60,625 nt of DNA, taken from the NCBI GenBank assembly GCA_900322035.1, contig ONYL01000012.1:1-60625 (forward strand), read 5' to 3'. The notes under the pieces are model-generated. The model did no database searches, was not told the DNA's origin, and saw only the letters and a program-made list of their open reading frames with translations. Numbering within the stretch: position 1 is the stretch's first letter; each line of letters starts with the position of its first letter. This DNA is from an uncultured Prevotella sp. Lineage in GTDB: Bacteria > Bacteroidota > Bacteroidia > Bacteroidales > Bacteroidaceae. This document shows, one piece after another, positions 16,757-25,467 of the stretch. The translations under genes were made by a program, and so were the position numbers.

Positions 16757-19417
16757 TTAAAGCTTGCAGAGTTCCACCACCTTGTCGACTGCTGCAGAGA
16801 GGCCGTCGGGATCCTTTCCTCCGGCCTGAGCGTAGTGGGGTTGGCCACCGCCACCGCCCTTAATGAGCTTGGCAGCCTCGCGTACAATCTTGCCGGCATT
16901 GAGGGAATGGCTTTGAACCATGTCGTCGGTGAACATCACGCTCAGCATGGGTTTATTCCCGTTCACTGAGCCCAACACGCAAACAAGGTTTTCTGGAACA
17001 GCCTGACGAATCTTGAATACGAGATCCTTGGCCATCTCCGGACTAATGGGCAATACAGACTTGATCACATTAACACCATTGACCGACTTGGCATCGGCCA
17101 GCAGACGCTGCTTGGTGCGCTCAACAGCTTGGGCCTGGAAGGTCTCAATTTGTTTGCGCATGTTGTCGTGCTCGTCGATGTATTTCAACAGCGTAGCCTT
17201 CAGATCCTTGGAGTTGTTGAAAAGTTCACGAACCTCCTTGAGTGTGTCTTCGAGATTGTAGATCACTTCCTCGCAGGCCTTGCCCGTGAGAGCTTCGATG
17301 CGGCGCACACCGGCTGCAACGCTGCTCTCGGAGATAATTTTGAAGAAACCGATGTGGCCGGTACTCTTAACATGAATACCGCCACAGAACTCGCAGCTGG
17401 GGCCGAAGCGCACTACGCGTACTTTGTCGCCGTATTTCTCACCGAAGAGGGCGATGGCACCCAATTCCTTGGCCTCCTCGATGGGGGTATTGCGGAATTC
17501 CTCCAACGGTAGATCCTGACGGATCATGGCGTTGACGAGTCGCTCCACCTTGCGCAGTTCTTCATCGGTCACCTTCTGGAAGTGGCTGAAGTCGAATCGC
17601 AGCGTGGTGGCGTCGACATAGGAACCCTTTTGCTCCACATGATCGCCAAGCACTTCTTTCAGTGCGTAGTCGAGCAGGTGGGTGGCAGTGTGGTTGGCAG
17701 CAGAACCGTTGCGCTTGTCGACATCGACGCATGCCATAAAGTCTGCTTCGGGATTCTTCGGCAGTTTGTTCACGATATGGATGCTTTGGTTGTTCTCGCG
17801 CTTGGTGTCTACGATTTCCACAGTCTCGTCTTCGGAGACGAGTACGCCTGTATCGCCTACCTGTCCGCCCATCTCACCATAGAAAGGCGTGTTGTCGAGT
17901 ACGATTTCGTAGAACGTATGCTTTTTCTGTTTCACCTCACGGTAGCGCAGGATGTGGCATTCGTATTCTGTATAGTCATAACCGACGAAATTCTGCTCAC
18001 CCTGTCTGAGTTCAGTCCAGTCACCGTTCTCCACGGTGGCCGCATTGCGGGCGCGCTCTTTCTGCTTTTTCATTTCCTCGTCGAATCCCTTCACGTCGAC
18101 CGTGTAGCCGTTTTCGCGGCAGATGAGCTCGGTGAGGTCGAGAGGGAAACCGTAGGTGTCGAATAGACGGAAAGCCGACTCCCCGTCGAGCTGCGTCTTT
18201 TCGTGGGCCTTGAGTTCGTCCATGTCGCCATTGAGCAGGTTGATACCTTTTTCGAGTGTACGGAGGAAAGAGTCCTCCTCCTCTTTCATCACGCGGGTGA
18301 TGAGCTCTTGCTGCTGTAGCAATTCGGGATAGGCCTCACCCATCTCCTGCACCAGTACGGGCATGAGTTTATACATGAAGGCACTCTTCTGTCCGAGGAA
18401 CGTATAGGCATAGCGTACGGCACGGCGCAGGATGCGGCGGATGACGTAGCCGGCCTTGGCATTGGAAGGCAGCTGTCCGTCGGCAATAGAGAAAGCTACG
18501 GCCCGCAGATGGTCGGCCACGACACGCATGGCAATATCGATCTTCTCTTGCTCGTTGGCACCTTCTCCGTTGGCACCCGTCGGAACAGTGAATCCGTATT
18601 TCTTGCCCGAGAGGAGTTCTATCTCCTTGATGATGGGCTGGAAGATGTCGGTATCGTAGTTGGAGTTTTTGCCTTGCAGCATACGCACGAGGCGCTCAAA
18701 TCCCATACCGGTATCGATGACGTGCATGGGCAGCGGTTCGAGCTCGCCATCAGCCTTGCGGTTGAATTGCATGAACACAATGTTCCAAATCTCGATTACC
18801 TGAGGATTGTCCTTGTTGACAAGTTCACGTCCGGGCACTTTTGCCTTCTCCTCCTCAGTACGGGAATCGACGTGTATCTCTGAGCAGGGACCGCAGGGGC
18901 CCGTGCTGCCCATCTCCCAGAAGTTGTCGTGCTTGTTGCCATTGATGATATGGTCGGTTGGCACGTGCTTTGCCCAGTATTTCGCGGCCTCTTCGTCGCG
19001 GGGGATATTCTCTTCGGGGCTACCTTCAAACACCGTCACGTAGAGGTCGGCGGGATTGAGGTGCAGCACGTCGATGAGGTATTCCCATGCGTAGTCGATG
19101 GCGCCTTCCTTGAAGTAGTCGCCAAAGCTCCAGTTGCCGAGCATTTCAAACATGGTGTGGTGGTAGGTGTCGTGCCCCACCTCTTCCAGATCGTTGTGTT
19201 TGCCGCTTACGCGCAGGCATTTTTGTGAGTCGGTGCGGCGACGTGGCTCAGGATCCTTGGTGCCGAGAATAATGTCTTTCCACTGGTTCATGCCCGCATT
19301 GGTGAACATGAGCGTAGGGTCGTCCTTGATAACCATCGGTGCGGATGGCACAATGACATGTCCTTTCGACTCGAAGAAATTCTTGAATGAGTCGCGGATT
19401 TCGTTTGCTGTCATCAT
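16757..19417 (-). CDS. alaS: Alanine-tRNA ligase
   Basis: Charges tRNA-Ala and edits Ser/Gly mischarging. The class II catalytic domain begins with [14 protein letters not shown], followed by [13 protein letters not shown]. The central region recognises tRNA. The editing domain has [11 protein letters not shown] and the distal zinc ligands in CEFCGGIHV. The C-terminal DHHA1-like domain ends with [19 protein letters not shown]. At 886 residues it is full length. Two in-frame ATGs lie in tandem (19417, 19414). Monocistronic, with its own promoter and terminator. Confidence 0.98.
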   Translation of the reverse strand: MMTANEIRDSFKNFFESKGHVIVPSAPMVIKDDPTLMFTNAGMNQWKDIILGTKDPEPRRRTDSQKCLRVSGKHNDLEEVGHDTYHHTMFEMLGNWSFGDYFKEGAIDYAWEYLIDVLHLNPADLYVTVFEGSPEENIPRDEEAAKYWAKHVPTDHIINGNKHDNFWEMGSTGPCGPCSEIHVDSRTEEEKAKVPGRELVNKDNPQVIEIWNIVFMQFNRKADGELEPLPMHVIDTGMGFERLVRMLQGKNSNYDTDIFQPIIKEIELLSGKKYGFTVPTGANGEGANEQEKIDIAMRVVADHLRAVAFSIADGQLPSNAKAGYVIRRILRRAVRYAYTFLGQKSAFMYKLMPVLVQEMGEAYPELLQQQELITRVMKEEEDSFLRTLEKGINLLNGDMDELKAHEKTQLDGESAFRLFDTYGFPLDLTELICRENGYTVDVKGFDEEMKKQKERARNAATVENGDWTELRQGEQNFVGYDYTEYECHILRYREVKQKKHTFYEIVLDNTPFYGEMGGQVGDTGVLVSEDETVEIVDTKRENNQSIHIVNKLPKNPEADFMACVDVDKRNGSAANHTATHLLDYALKEVLGDHVEQKGSYVDATTLRFDFSHFQKVTDEELRKVERLVNAMIRQDLPLEEFRNTPIEEAKELGAIALFGEKYGDKVRVVRFGPSCEFCGGIHVKSTGHIGFFKIISESSVAAGVRRIEALTGKACEEVIYNLEDTLKEVRELFNNSKDLKATLLKYIDEHDNMRKQIETFQAQAVERTKQRLLADAKSVNGVNVIKSVLPISPEMAKDLVFKIRQAVPENLVCVLGSVNGNKPMLSVMFTDDMVQSHSLNAGKIVREAAKLIKGGGGGQPHYAQAGGKDPDGLSAAVDKVVELCKL

Positions 19418-19460
19418 TGTTGTAATATCTTGTTTTTTTTGTATCCTAAAAACTATCGTG

Positions 19461-19468
19461 CAAAGTTA
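19461..19468 (-). promoter_or_regulatory. alaS promoter, -7 element
   Basis: TAACTTTG on the minus strand, 43 bp before the alaS ATG. The -33 element is not clear. Confidence 0.55.
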
Positions 19469-19639
19469 ATAAAAACTAATGAAATGACGTGATGATTTTT
19501 AAACATTAACGTTTAAACCTTTGTGGGAGAGTTTTGTAGGAAAATTCCCAGACCTATGACAGTTGTGAAGTCATGGATCCTGGAGTATTATCTGTTTGGA
19601 CTTTTTGGTCTTTCCATTTGCAGATTCTGTGGCCTGCCA

Positions 19640-20170
19640 TCATTTGAACAGGGTGAAGTTGACACTGCCGTAATTGCGGTGCTCAACGAATCGGGGGTGA
19701 GCTGAGAAGTCATAGTTTTTGCCGTGCTCAAAGCAGAAAACGCCGTCTGGCGCAAGAATTCCTTTTGACAAAATAAGGTCGGGCAGGTCGGGCAGTGTCT
19801 CCAACTGATAGGGTGGGTCGGCAAAGATGAACTGGAACTGCTGATGGCTGCCTTTTACGAATCTGAATACATCACCCTGGACGAGCGTATGATTGTCTGC
19901 CCCTATTTTGTCAATACACTGACGGATAAAGCGTGCGTGGTCGCGGTCGGCTTCCACACTGACCACCTGCTGGCATCCTCTCGAAAGCAATTCGAGCGAT
20001 ATGCTGCCCGTTCCAGCAAAAAGGTCAAGGGCTGCTATACCGTCAAAGTCGAGATAGCCGCGAAGTACATTGAATATATTTTCCTTAGCAAAATCTGTTG
20101 TCGGCCGGGCCTTGAACGTGCGTGGGATTTCAAAATGGCGACCTTTATAGATACCTGTGATTATTCTCAT
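19640..20170 (-). CDS. rsmD: 16S rRNA (guanine(966)-N(2))-methyltransferase RsmD
   Basis: SAM-dependent methyltransferase modifying G966 of 16S rRNA in the 30S subunit. It starts MRIITGIYKGRHFEIP. The SAM-binding motif I is LDLFAGTGSISLELLSRG (about residues 47-64), with the acidic post-I residue in VSVEAD and the catalytic motif IV FADPPYQ. The length of 176 residues is typical. It overlaps the preceding DUF3822 gene by 4 bp, so the two are co-translated. Confidence 0.93.
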   Translation of the reverse strand: MRIITGIYKGRHFEIPRTFKARPTTDFAKENIFNVLRGYLDFDGIAALDLFAGTGSISLELLSRGCQQVVSVEADRDHARFIRQCIDKIGADNHTLVQGDVFRFVKGSHQQFQFIFADPPYQLETLPDLPDLILSKGILAPDGVFCFEHGKNYDFSAHPRFVEHRNYGSVNFTLFK

Positions 20171-20967
20171 TTCTTTAAAAAATGCGTTATCATGTCGAGT
20201 TGTATCCCCTTGATCCGGGTGATGGGAGCACGGTTGAAGGCTGCTGTGACACTGTGTACATACACCTTCTGTACATAGCGTTTCAAGATCAGCGTCATCT
20301 GTTCAGCCTCAGGCAAACGGCCGGAGAGGTGGAGCTCATCGTGGTGGGCATCAAATCCCAACTGATTCCACACAAACAGCAGGTAGTAGACCGCATCGCG
20401 CAACTGAGCATTGCTGAAGCTGTTGCAGTAGCGGAAACGATTTTTGTCGAACGAAAAGATCTCCAGTTTGTTGTCATGGAAATAACCGTAGAGCCTGCGC
20501 CATTGCGAACCGTAGCCACTTTGGTGCATGTGGTTCCAAACGCTGTACATCAGCGGGCGGAGACGAAGGTCGGGAAAATGGTCATCGAGCACGAGTTTCA
20601 AATCTTTGTTGACGCTGTATAATGCCACAGCATTCTCATCGGGGAGCACCGTGCTTGCCACCAAGTCTTGCTGGTGGCCTGTGATGGAATGGTTGTAAAG
20701 AATGTCTTTGTCTTCTTCTTGAAACTCTTCTACGGGTATGAGTATTACGGGAGAGTCTATAATGGCTGTGGCATGACTGTAACCGCGTGACAAAAGTTCG
20801 GCCTCCTTGAAGGCTCCGCGCAAATTGGCGGCCATGGAGATTCCGCTTTTTACGATAAAGGGTTCAAAGTCTATCTGGCTCTCGCTGTCGCCGTTGGGCG
20901 CGGCAAGAGTGAGTGAATTGGAACTGATGCGCAGCGTAATGCGCTGTGTTGGATAGTTGATCGGCAT
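20167..20967 (-). CDS. DUF3822 family protein
   Basis: Matches, from memory, the DUF3822 family of Bacteroidetes, small proteins with an actin-like/ASKHA look and no established function. It is placed next to rsmD as here. Visible features are a beta-rich start (RITLRISSNSLTLAAPNG), the acidic middle PVILIPVEEFQEEDKDILY and no membrane segment. The ATG at 20967 is preferred over an in-frame GTG at 21006. The 4-bp overlap with rsmD argues for a related role, perhaps in rRNA modification; that is inference. Confidence 0.8.
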   Translation of the reverse strand: MPINYPTQRITLRISSNSLTLAAPNGDSESQIDFEPFIVKSGISMAANLRGAFKEAELLSRGYSHATAIIDSPVILIPVEEFQEEDKDILYNHSITGHQQDLVASTVLPDENAVALYSVNKDLKLVLDDHFPDLRLRPLMYSVWNHMHQSGYGSQWRRLYGYFHDNKLEIFSFDKNRFRYCNSFSNAQLRDAVYYLLFVWNQLGFDAHHDELHLSGRLPEAEQMTLILKRYVQKVYVHSVTAAFNRAPITRIKGIQLDMITHFLKK

Positions 20968-21021
20968 TGCGATGTGTGTTATTGTCTGAACATAGGCAGC
21001 TCTCACCTTGAATGATAAGGG

Positions 21022-21372
21022 CTACTCCAGCGAGTTGAGGCTTTTCTGCAGTTCAAGAAGCTGCTTCTTTATATTCATGAGCCGTGTGATAACCTCCGAC
21101 GATTTCTCGGCTCCGCCGCGATCTTCTTGCAGCATCTTTCTTGCGGCAGCAAGCTTGAAACCGCGCACCTTTACCAGATTATAGATAAGTCTTACCTGCT
21201 CAATGTCCTGCTCTGTATATTGCCTCACCTTAGTGCCGGCTTGCGTTCGGGGCTTGAGCTGCGGGAATTCTGTTTCCCAAAAGCGCAGCGTGCTCTCATT
21301 GATGTCGAACTTCTGCGCCACCTCTTTGATGGAATAATATAGTTTTACTTTTTTGTCGGTTACCGGTGCCAT
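21022..21372 (-). CDS. MerR family transcriptional regulator
   Basis: Small DNA-binding protein of 116 residues with an N-terminal winged helix of MerR type (YYSIKEVAQKFDINESTLRFWETEFPQL, about residues 10-37, and KVRQYTEQDIEQVRLIYNLV). A short C-terminal coiled coil probably dimerises. It has no cysteine cluster or effector domain, so it is not a metal-sensing type. It is commonly found beside DUF3822/rsmD in this phylum, to my recollection. Targets unknown. Confidence 0.9.
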   Translation of the reverse strand: MAPVTDKKVKLYYSIKEVAQKFDINESTLRFWETEFPQLKPRTQAGTKVRQYTEQDIEQVRLIYNLVKVRGFKLAAARKMLQEDRGGAEKSSEVITRLMNIKKQLLELQKSLNSLE

Positions 21373-21398
21373 AATGCCGCTCTTGCTGGTTTGTTTGG

Positions 21399-21406
21399 CA
21401 AAGATA
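21399..21406 (-). promoter_or_regulatory. Promoter of the merR-DUF3822-rsmD cluster, -7 element
   Basis: TATCTTTG on the minus strand, 26 bp ahead of the ATG. The -33 position carries TTCG (3 of 4 bases) at a 20-bp spacing. Confidence 0.6.
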
Positions 21407-21577
21407 AGAAAACTTTTCGACGTATGCGAATGAATTGATGCTTTTTAGCTGCCGTGGCCATTATTGTAGGGTAGTGGTTACACTTGAAACCGGATATGCT
21501 CATCCGCGCGAAAGGTTGTTCTGCGCTGAACGAGAAGGCTGATTCCTCGTCTGCAGCAAAGGTGCAAGTGGTCTTGA

Positions 21578-22333
21578 TTATTTTCCCAGGAATCTTGAGT
21601 TGACGTAGTCGACGAAAGCTTCTTTGTAGAGGTCGCCAATGGGCAGATAAGTATTCTCGTCGAGGATCACCCGATTTTTGTTTACTTCCTTTATTTCGTC
21701 AAGATTGATGATAAAGGAACGATGTATACGCATAAAGTTGTCTGGCAACCGCTCTTCGAGTTTCTTCATGCTCAGGAGTGTTACGATGGGCCGCTGTTGG
21801 GAGAGAAGGTGAATTTTAAGGTATTCACTCATGCCCTCAATATAGCTGATGTCCTTGATGATGATCTTTATAATACGTCCGTCACTTTTCACAAATAGCG
21901 ATTGAGTACCTTCCGGGGCCCTTCCAGTCAGACCTGTTGCAATGGGTGATGACGCGTTGTCGTCGGCCTTAGAGGTGGGGGAAAGGATGCGCTGCACTTT
22001 TTCGGCGGCATGTCTGAACTCATCGAACGAATAGGGCTTGAGCAGATAGTCGACAGCATCTACCTTATAGCCTTCTACAGCATACTCGCTATAGGCCGTG
22101 GTGAAAACCACGGCGGGGGGAGCCGACAGACTTTTAACGAAACTCATACCGTCGAGGTCGGGCATATTGATGTCGCAGAAGATGCAGTCTATCATTTCTT
22201 CTTCGAGAATCCTCTTGGCCTCATTGGCACTATGGCATTCGGCCACAAGTTCGAGAAAAGGTATTCGCTTGATGTAGGCAGCAAGTTGCTGCAGAGCCAA
22301 TGGCTCGTCGTCGATTGCTAATGTTTTGATCAT
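21578..22333 (-). CDS. LytTR family response regulator
   Basis: Response regulator of the AlgR/LytR type. The receiver domain (residues 1-120) has the acidic pocket DDEP, the phospho-acceptor Asp in CDINMPDLDG and the conserved Lys in LLKPYSF. A linker leads to a C-terminal LytTR DNA-binding domain (about 150-250) with DISYIEGMSEYLKIH and FMRIHRSFIINLDEI. It overlaps the histidine kinase gene by 4 bp (ATGA), so it is the cognate partner. Target genes are not evident in the window. Confidence 0.95.
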   Translation of the reverse strand: MIKTLAIDDEPLALQQLAAYIKRIPFLELVAECHSANEAKRILEEEMIDCIFCDINMPDLDGMSFVKSLSAPPAVVFTTAYSEYAVEGYKVDAVDYLLKPYSFDEFRHAAEKVQRILSPTSKADDNASSPIATGLTGRAPEGTQSLFVKSDGRIIKIIIKDISYIEGMSEYLKIHLLSQQRPIVTLLSMKKLEERLPDNFMRIHRSFIINLDEIKEVNKNRVILDENTYLPIGDLYKEAFVDYVNSRFLGK

Positions 22334-23577
22334 GCCTTAAACGTTTTTGGATTCTTATTTTGACCGTCTTCCTCAGGCATCAGTTCCTTCTCTTGTTTGG
22401 GGTGGAGCGGAAGGGAGAGGCGCAGATCGTAGCGGTCGTTTGTGTCGTTGATGTCGAGCATGTAGTCGCTGCCATAGATAAGCCTCAAGCGGCGGCGCAC
22501 ATTGGTGAGGCCCACACCACCCGGCTTTGTGGCTTGTGCCTCCGTTGCGGGCTTGCTGTTGGTGCAGTGAAACACTACCCGCTCGTTCTCCACGTTGAGG
22601 TCGATATAGATGAAGCTTTCCTTTTCATAGGTCACTCCATGCTTGAAAGCGTTCTCTACAAATGTGACGTAGAGCAAAGGTGGTACCATGCAGTCGGGCA
22701 ACGTGTCTGGAATGTCCACTGTGACAACGACTTTCTCCGAATAGCGCATCTTCATCAGTGCGATGTAGTGATTGAGAAATGAGAGCTCACGCATCAGTGG
22801 AACAAGAATGTGGTTTGACTCGTAGAGCATATATCGCATGAGCCTTGACAGGCGCACGATGGTAGACTTTGCCCTTTCGGGATCAATGTCGATGAGCGCG
22901 TGGATGTTGTTCAGCGTGTTCATGAAAAAGTGAGGATTGATTTGATAGCGCAGATAGGCCAACTGTTCCTGCAGGTGGCGCTGTTCCAGTTCGCTGTGGA
23001 TTTTCTCCTCTTTCTCTTGTTTGATATAGAACTTCACGCCTAAATTGAGTCCTAACAGCATGATGAGCATGACACTTCCCAGGAAGTCGAACATCTCGAT
23101 CATGGGTGAAGGGCCGAAATGGCGGTGGTGCTGAGGTTTCCACAACTCGTCCTCTACCTTAATGGTGTCTAAGGTTGCTGTTGTGTCGTTGGCCTTGGAT
23201 AAGGAACCGGCCGCGCTGCTGTTGGTCCGTATGTAATACACCTCTATCGGTGTGCGCGGTCTGTGGTGTGGTGGCTTGGGGCGTGTGTAGTATTGCACGA
23301 AGAAGAACACCACAACCAACAGGCTCGACAGGAGAAAATAACGCCCTGCCTGCTTCTTGTAGACCAGAAATGGAGCTAAAAAAAAATTGTGGGTGATAAA
23401 GGCGAGAAGATAGAAGATGTAGATCTTCCAGATGCCAAGCACCGGCCTCCAATTAAAATCTACCTCCTTGCCCGAACGCACTTCGAGATACATGCTGATG
23501 ATAGGGGCCAAAAACATGATGGTCCAAATCAGCAGATAGATGACATATTCTTTATATTTATGGAAATAATTGGTCAT
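22330..23577 (-). CDS. LytS-like sensor histidine kinase
   Basis: Membrane sensor of the LytS/YehU type. Four transmembrane helices lie in the first 100 residues or so, plus another near residue 165. The cytoplasmic His_kinase domain carries the phospho-acceptor in YQINPHFFMNTLNNIHALI, and the HATPase domain carries PPLLYVTFVENAFKHG and GGVGLTNVRRRL. It has 415 residues. A proline/histidine-rich extra-membrane loop (PKPPHHRPRTP) separates the membrane segments and might be the sensing region. Its own strong promoter lies 22 bp upstream. Confidence 0.94.
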   Translation of the reverse strand: MTNYFHKYKEYVIYLLIWTIMFLAPIISMYLEVRSGKEVDFNWRPVLGIWKIYIFYLLAFITHNFFLAPFLVYKKQAGRYFLLSSLLVVVFFFVQYYTRPKPPHHRPRTPIEVYYIRTNSSAAGSLSKANDTTATLDTIKVEDELWKPQHHRHFGPSPMIEMFDFLGSVMLIMLLGLNLGVKFYIKQEKEEKIHSELEQRHLQEQLAYLRYQINPHFFMNTLNNIHALIDIDPERAKSTIVRLSRLMRYMLYESNHILVPLMRELSFLNHYIALMKMRYSEKVVVTVDIPDTLPDCMVPPLLYVTFVENAFKHGVTYEKESFIYIDLNVENERVVFHCTNSKPATEAQATKPGGVGLTNVRRRLRLIYGSDYMLDINDTNDRYDLRLSLPLHPKQEKELMPEEDGQNKNPKTFKA

Positions 23578-23598
23578 GGATTCCTTGTTTTGTCACTG

Positions 23599-23630
23599 CA
23601 AAGATAGCGGAAGAGGATGTAACGTACAAA
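23599..23630 (-). promoter_or_regulatory. Promoter of the histidine kinase/response regulator operon
   Basis: On the minus strand: TTTG (23627-23630), a 20-bp spacer, then TATCTTTG (23599-23606). It matches both Bacteroidetes promoter boxes perfectly. Confidence 0.85.
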
Positions 23631-23676
23631 AGTTTTCAGCAGAAATACGTTTTCGCTCAGTGAAGGGCAAAGACCC

Positions 23677-24675
23677 CTAATGACCCTGAGAAAGAAGCCG
23701 GCGTGCGTATTCGATAATGGTGTCGAGGCCGCGGTTGAAGTCTTCTTGGCTGAGGCTTACTTTTGTATCGGGTGCCACTCCCGGTTCGGACAGGCGATAG
23801 TCGACATCATACATGGGGCAGACTGAATAGCGGATGGCCCAGCCGTTGGGCAACTCTGACGAAAAGGGCAGTCCGCCACCACCGCCAGTGCTGTCGCCAA
23901 CGACAGTACACTTGGGGAAAACCTTCATGTATTTCACGAATTCATTGGCAGCGCTGTACACCTCACGGTTGGCCAGCACCACTACAGGCTTCTGCCAGCG
24001 CACACCTTTGGAGGGCTTGATGTATTGTGCCTCCAGGGAAGAGAAGTCGTCGTGGCCTTTTCCGGTCTTGTGGCGCATGTATCCCACCTTTGTTTTCTCA
24101 TTGCAGAACCGTGCGGCTAACTGTTCGGCACTTGTCAGCCGTCCGCCATTGTTGCCGCGAAGATCGAGAATGAGCCCCTTGCATGGGGCAAGATAGAGCA
24201 GCATCTGGTCGAGGTTTCCATCGCCGAGCGCATTCTCAAAAGTTGTGCATCTCACGTAGGCCACATTGTCGTCGAGGATGCGGTATCTCAAGCCCGAGGC
24301 GATGCGGTAGTCTGTGCCGAGATAGCGGCGGATTAGGGTATCGCTGACGTTGCTGGGGTAATTTTCATGCCATGCCCAATATCGGCCCACATCGAAGGAT
24401 GTGTAGAGATTGACATGCCCGTCGCGAAGCTCTGAGAGCATATGGGTCAGCACTTCAAACGTCTGGCTTTCGGTCATGGAGTTGTCGATCTGTTGCGCGT
24501 ATTTCGCATGAACGGCATTCCAGTCCACATTCTTCTCCTTAAAGAAGCAGTAGTGCTCATCCATAATTTTCCACAAAGCCTCAAAGTTGCCTCGTGGGTC
24601 GTTGGCCAGTTCGTCCTCGTCAATACAGCTTGTGAAGAGAAGTAACGGAAGGAAAAAAAGTATATAACGTTTCAT
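23677..24675 (-). CDS. S41 family peptidase, lipoprotein
   Basis: Serine protease of the C-terminal processing (S41) family. The N-terminus is a lipoprotein signal with the lipobox LFTSC, so it is membrane-anchored outside the cytoplasm. The core has DLRGNNGGRLTSAEQLAARF and VVLANREVYSAANEFVKYM, whose Ser is in the place of the family nucleophile, then VGDSTGGGGGLP. No PDZ domain is evident at 332 residues. It lies 6 bp after the DUF3316 gene, in a run with parC. Substrate unknown. Confidence 0.88.
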   Translation of the reverse strand: MKRYILFFLPLLLFTSCIDEDELANDPRGNFEALWKIMDEHYCFFKEKNVDWNAVHAKYAQQIDNSMTESQTFEVLTHMLSELRDGHVNLYTSFDVGRYWAWHENYPSNVSDTLIRRYLGTDYRIASGLRYRILDDNVAYVRCTTFENALGDGNLDQMLLYLAPCKGLILDLRGNNGGRLTSAEQLAARFCNEKTKVGYMRHKTGKGHDDFSSLEAQYIKPSKGVRWQKPVVVLANREVYSAANEFVKYMKVFPKCTVVGDSTGGGGGLPFSSELPNGWAIRYSVCPMYDVDYRLSEPGVAPDTKVSLSQEDFNRGLDTIIEYARRLLSQGH

Positions 24676-24681
24676 GGGCTG

Positions 24682-25467
24682 TCACTTGTTTATCGTCCAT
24701 CCGATGAGCAGCGAATGGGTATAGGAAATATATTTGAGATGGTTGACCGACACTTGCTGCCAGTCGGCCAAATAGCCAAAGGTGATATGGGTCTTGGCTA
24801 CCGGGATGCTGAGAGTGAGTCGTGTCGTGAAGGTTGGCGAAGATCCCATCCACGTAGCACGGACATTATGGTCGTAGTTGTCGCGTGTAAAAATCTCATA
24901 ATAGCTTTGGCCATAGTTGGGCGAGAACTGCAATCCCACAATGGGCATGGCAAGGTTGAGTCTGGCCTCCCTGGGTTTCCCGGCCGAGAAGAATTTGTAG
25001 CTGACGTCGGCTTCGGGTGTCAGGCGCAGGGCCACGCGGGCCTGGGCCGGATTGTTGCCGTTGCGGGTGTTGTAGAGAGCTCCCAGCCAGAAATCCGGGC
25101 CACCGCCAAAGCGTGCCTCTAACTGGCCTTGGCCCAATTGGATAGTGTTCAGCCTGCGCTGGAAGGAAAAGTGGAAGTTGTACATTCCCCCGATGTCCTG
25201 ATTGTCGTTGGTGCGCGTTTTTGTATAGCTCACCATCACCTGCTGGGTCATCTGTCTGGCCCAATGGCATCCGGGGCGCAGCCAGGTGGTAGCGTTGACA
25301 TAGCGCACCTCGCCGCCCGAATAATGCTCGGGCGAGAGGTAGGTATCGAGCTGGCGGTTGTAGCCGATTCCGAAAAGGTTGGCGACCTGCTTATGTTGCG
25401 CCCGTCCATTGACAGGTAACGACAGGACAAGAAGCGCCGTGAGGAGTAGCTTATTTGAAATCGTCAT
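24682..25467 (-). CDS. DUF3316 family outer-membrane-type protein
   Basis: Signal peptide (MTISNKLLLTALLVLSLPVNGRAQ) followed by about 235 residues with alternating aromatic/polar strands, e.g. NLFGIGYNRQLDTYLSPEHYSGG and ITFGYLADWQQVSV, ending in a tyrosine-rich last strand. This suggests a small outer-membrane beta-barrel. I recall this pattern as DUF3316, known mainly from Bacteroidales. The frame opens at 25503, but the ATG at 25467, inside the parC 3' end, gives a proper signal peptide. It is thus translationally linked to parC, an odd pairing. Function unknown. Confidence 0.8.
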   Translation of the reverse strand: MTISNKLLLTALLVLSLPVNGRAQHKQVANLFGIGYNRQLDTYLSPEHYSGGEVRYVNATTWLRPGCHWARQMTQQVMVSYTKTRTNDNQDIGGMYNFHFSFQRRLNTIQLGQGQLEARFGGGPDFWLGALYNTRNGNNPAQARVALRLTPEADVSYKFFSAGKPREARLNLAMPIVGLQFSPNYGQSYYEIFTRDNYDHNVRATWMGSSPTFTTRLTLSIPVAKTHITFGYLADWQQVSVNHLKYISYTHSLLIGWTINK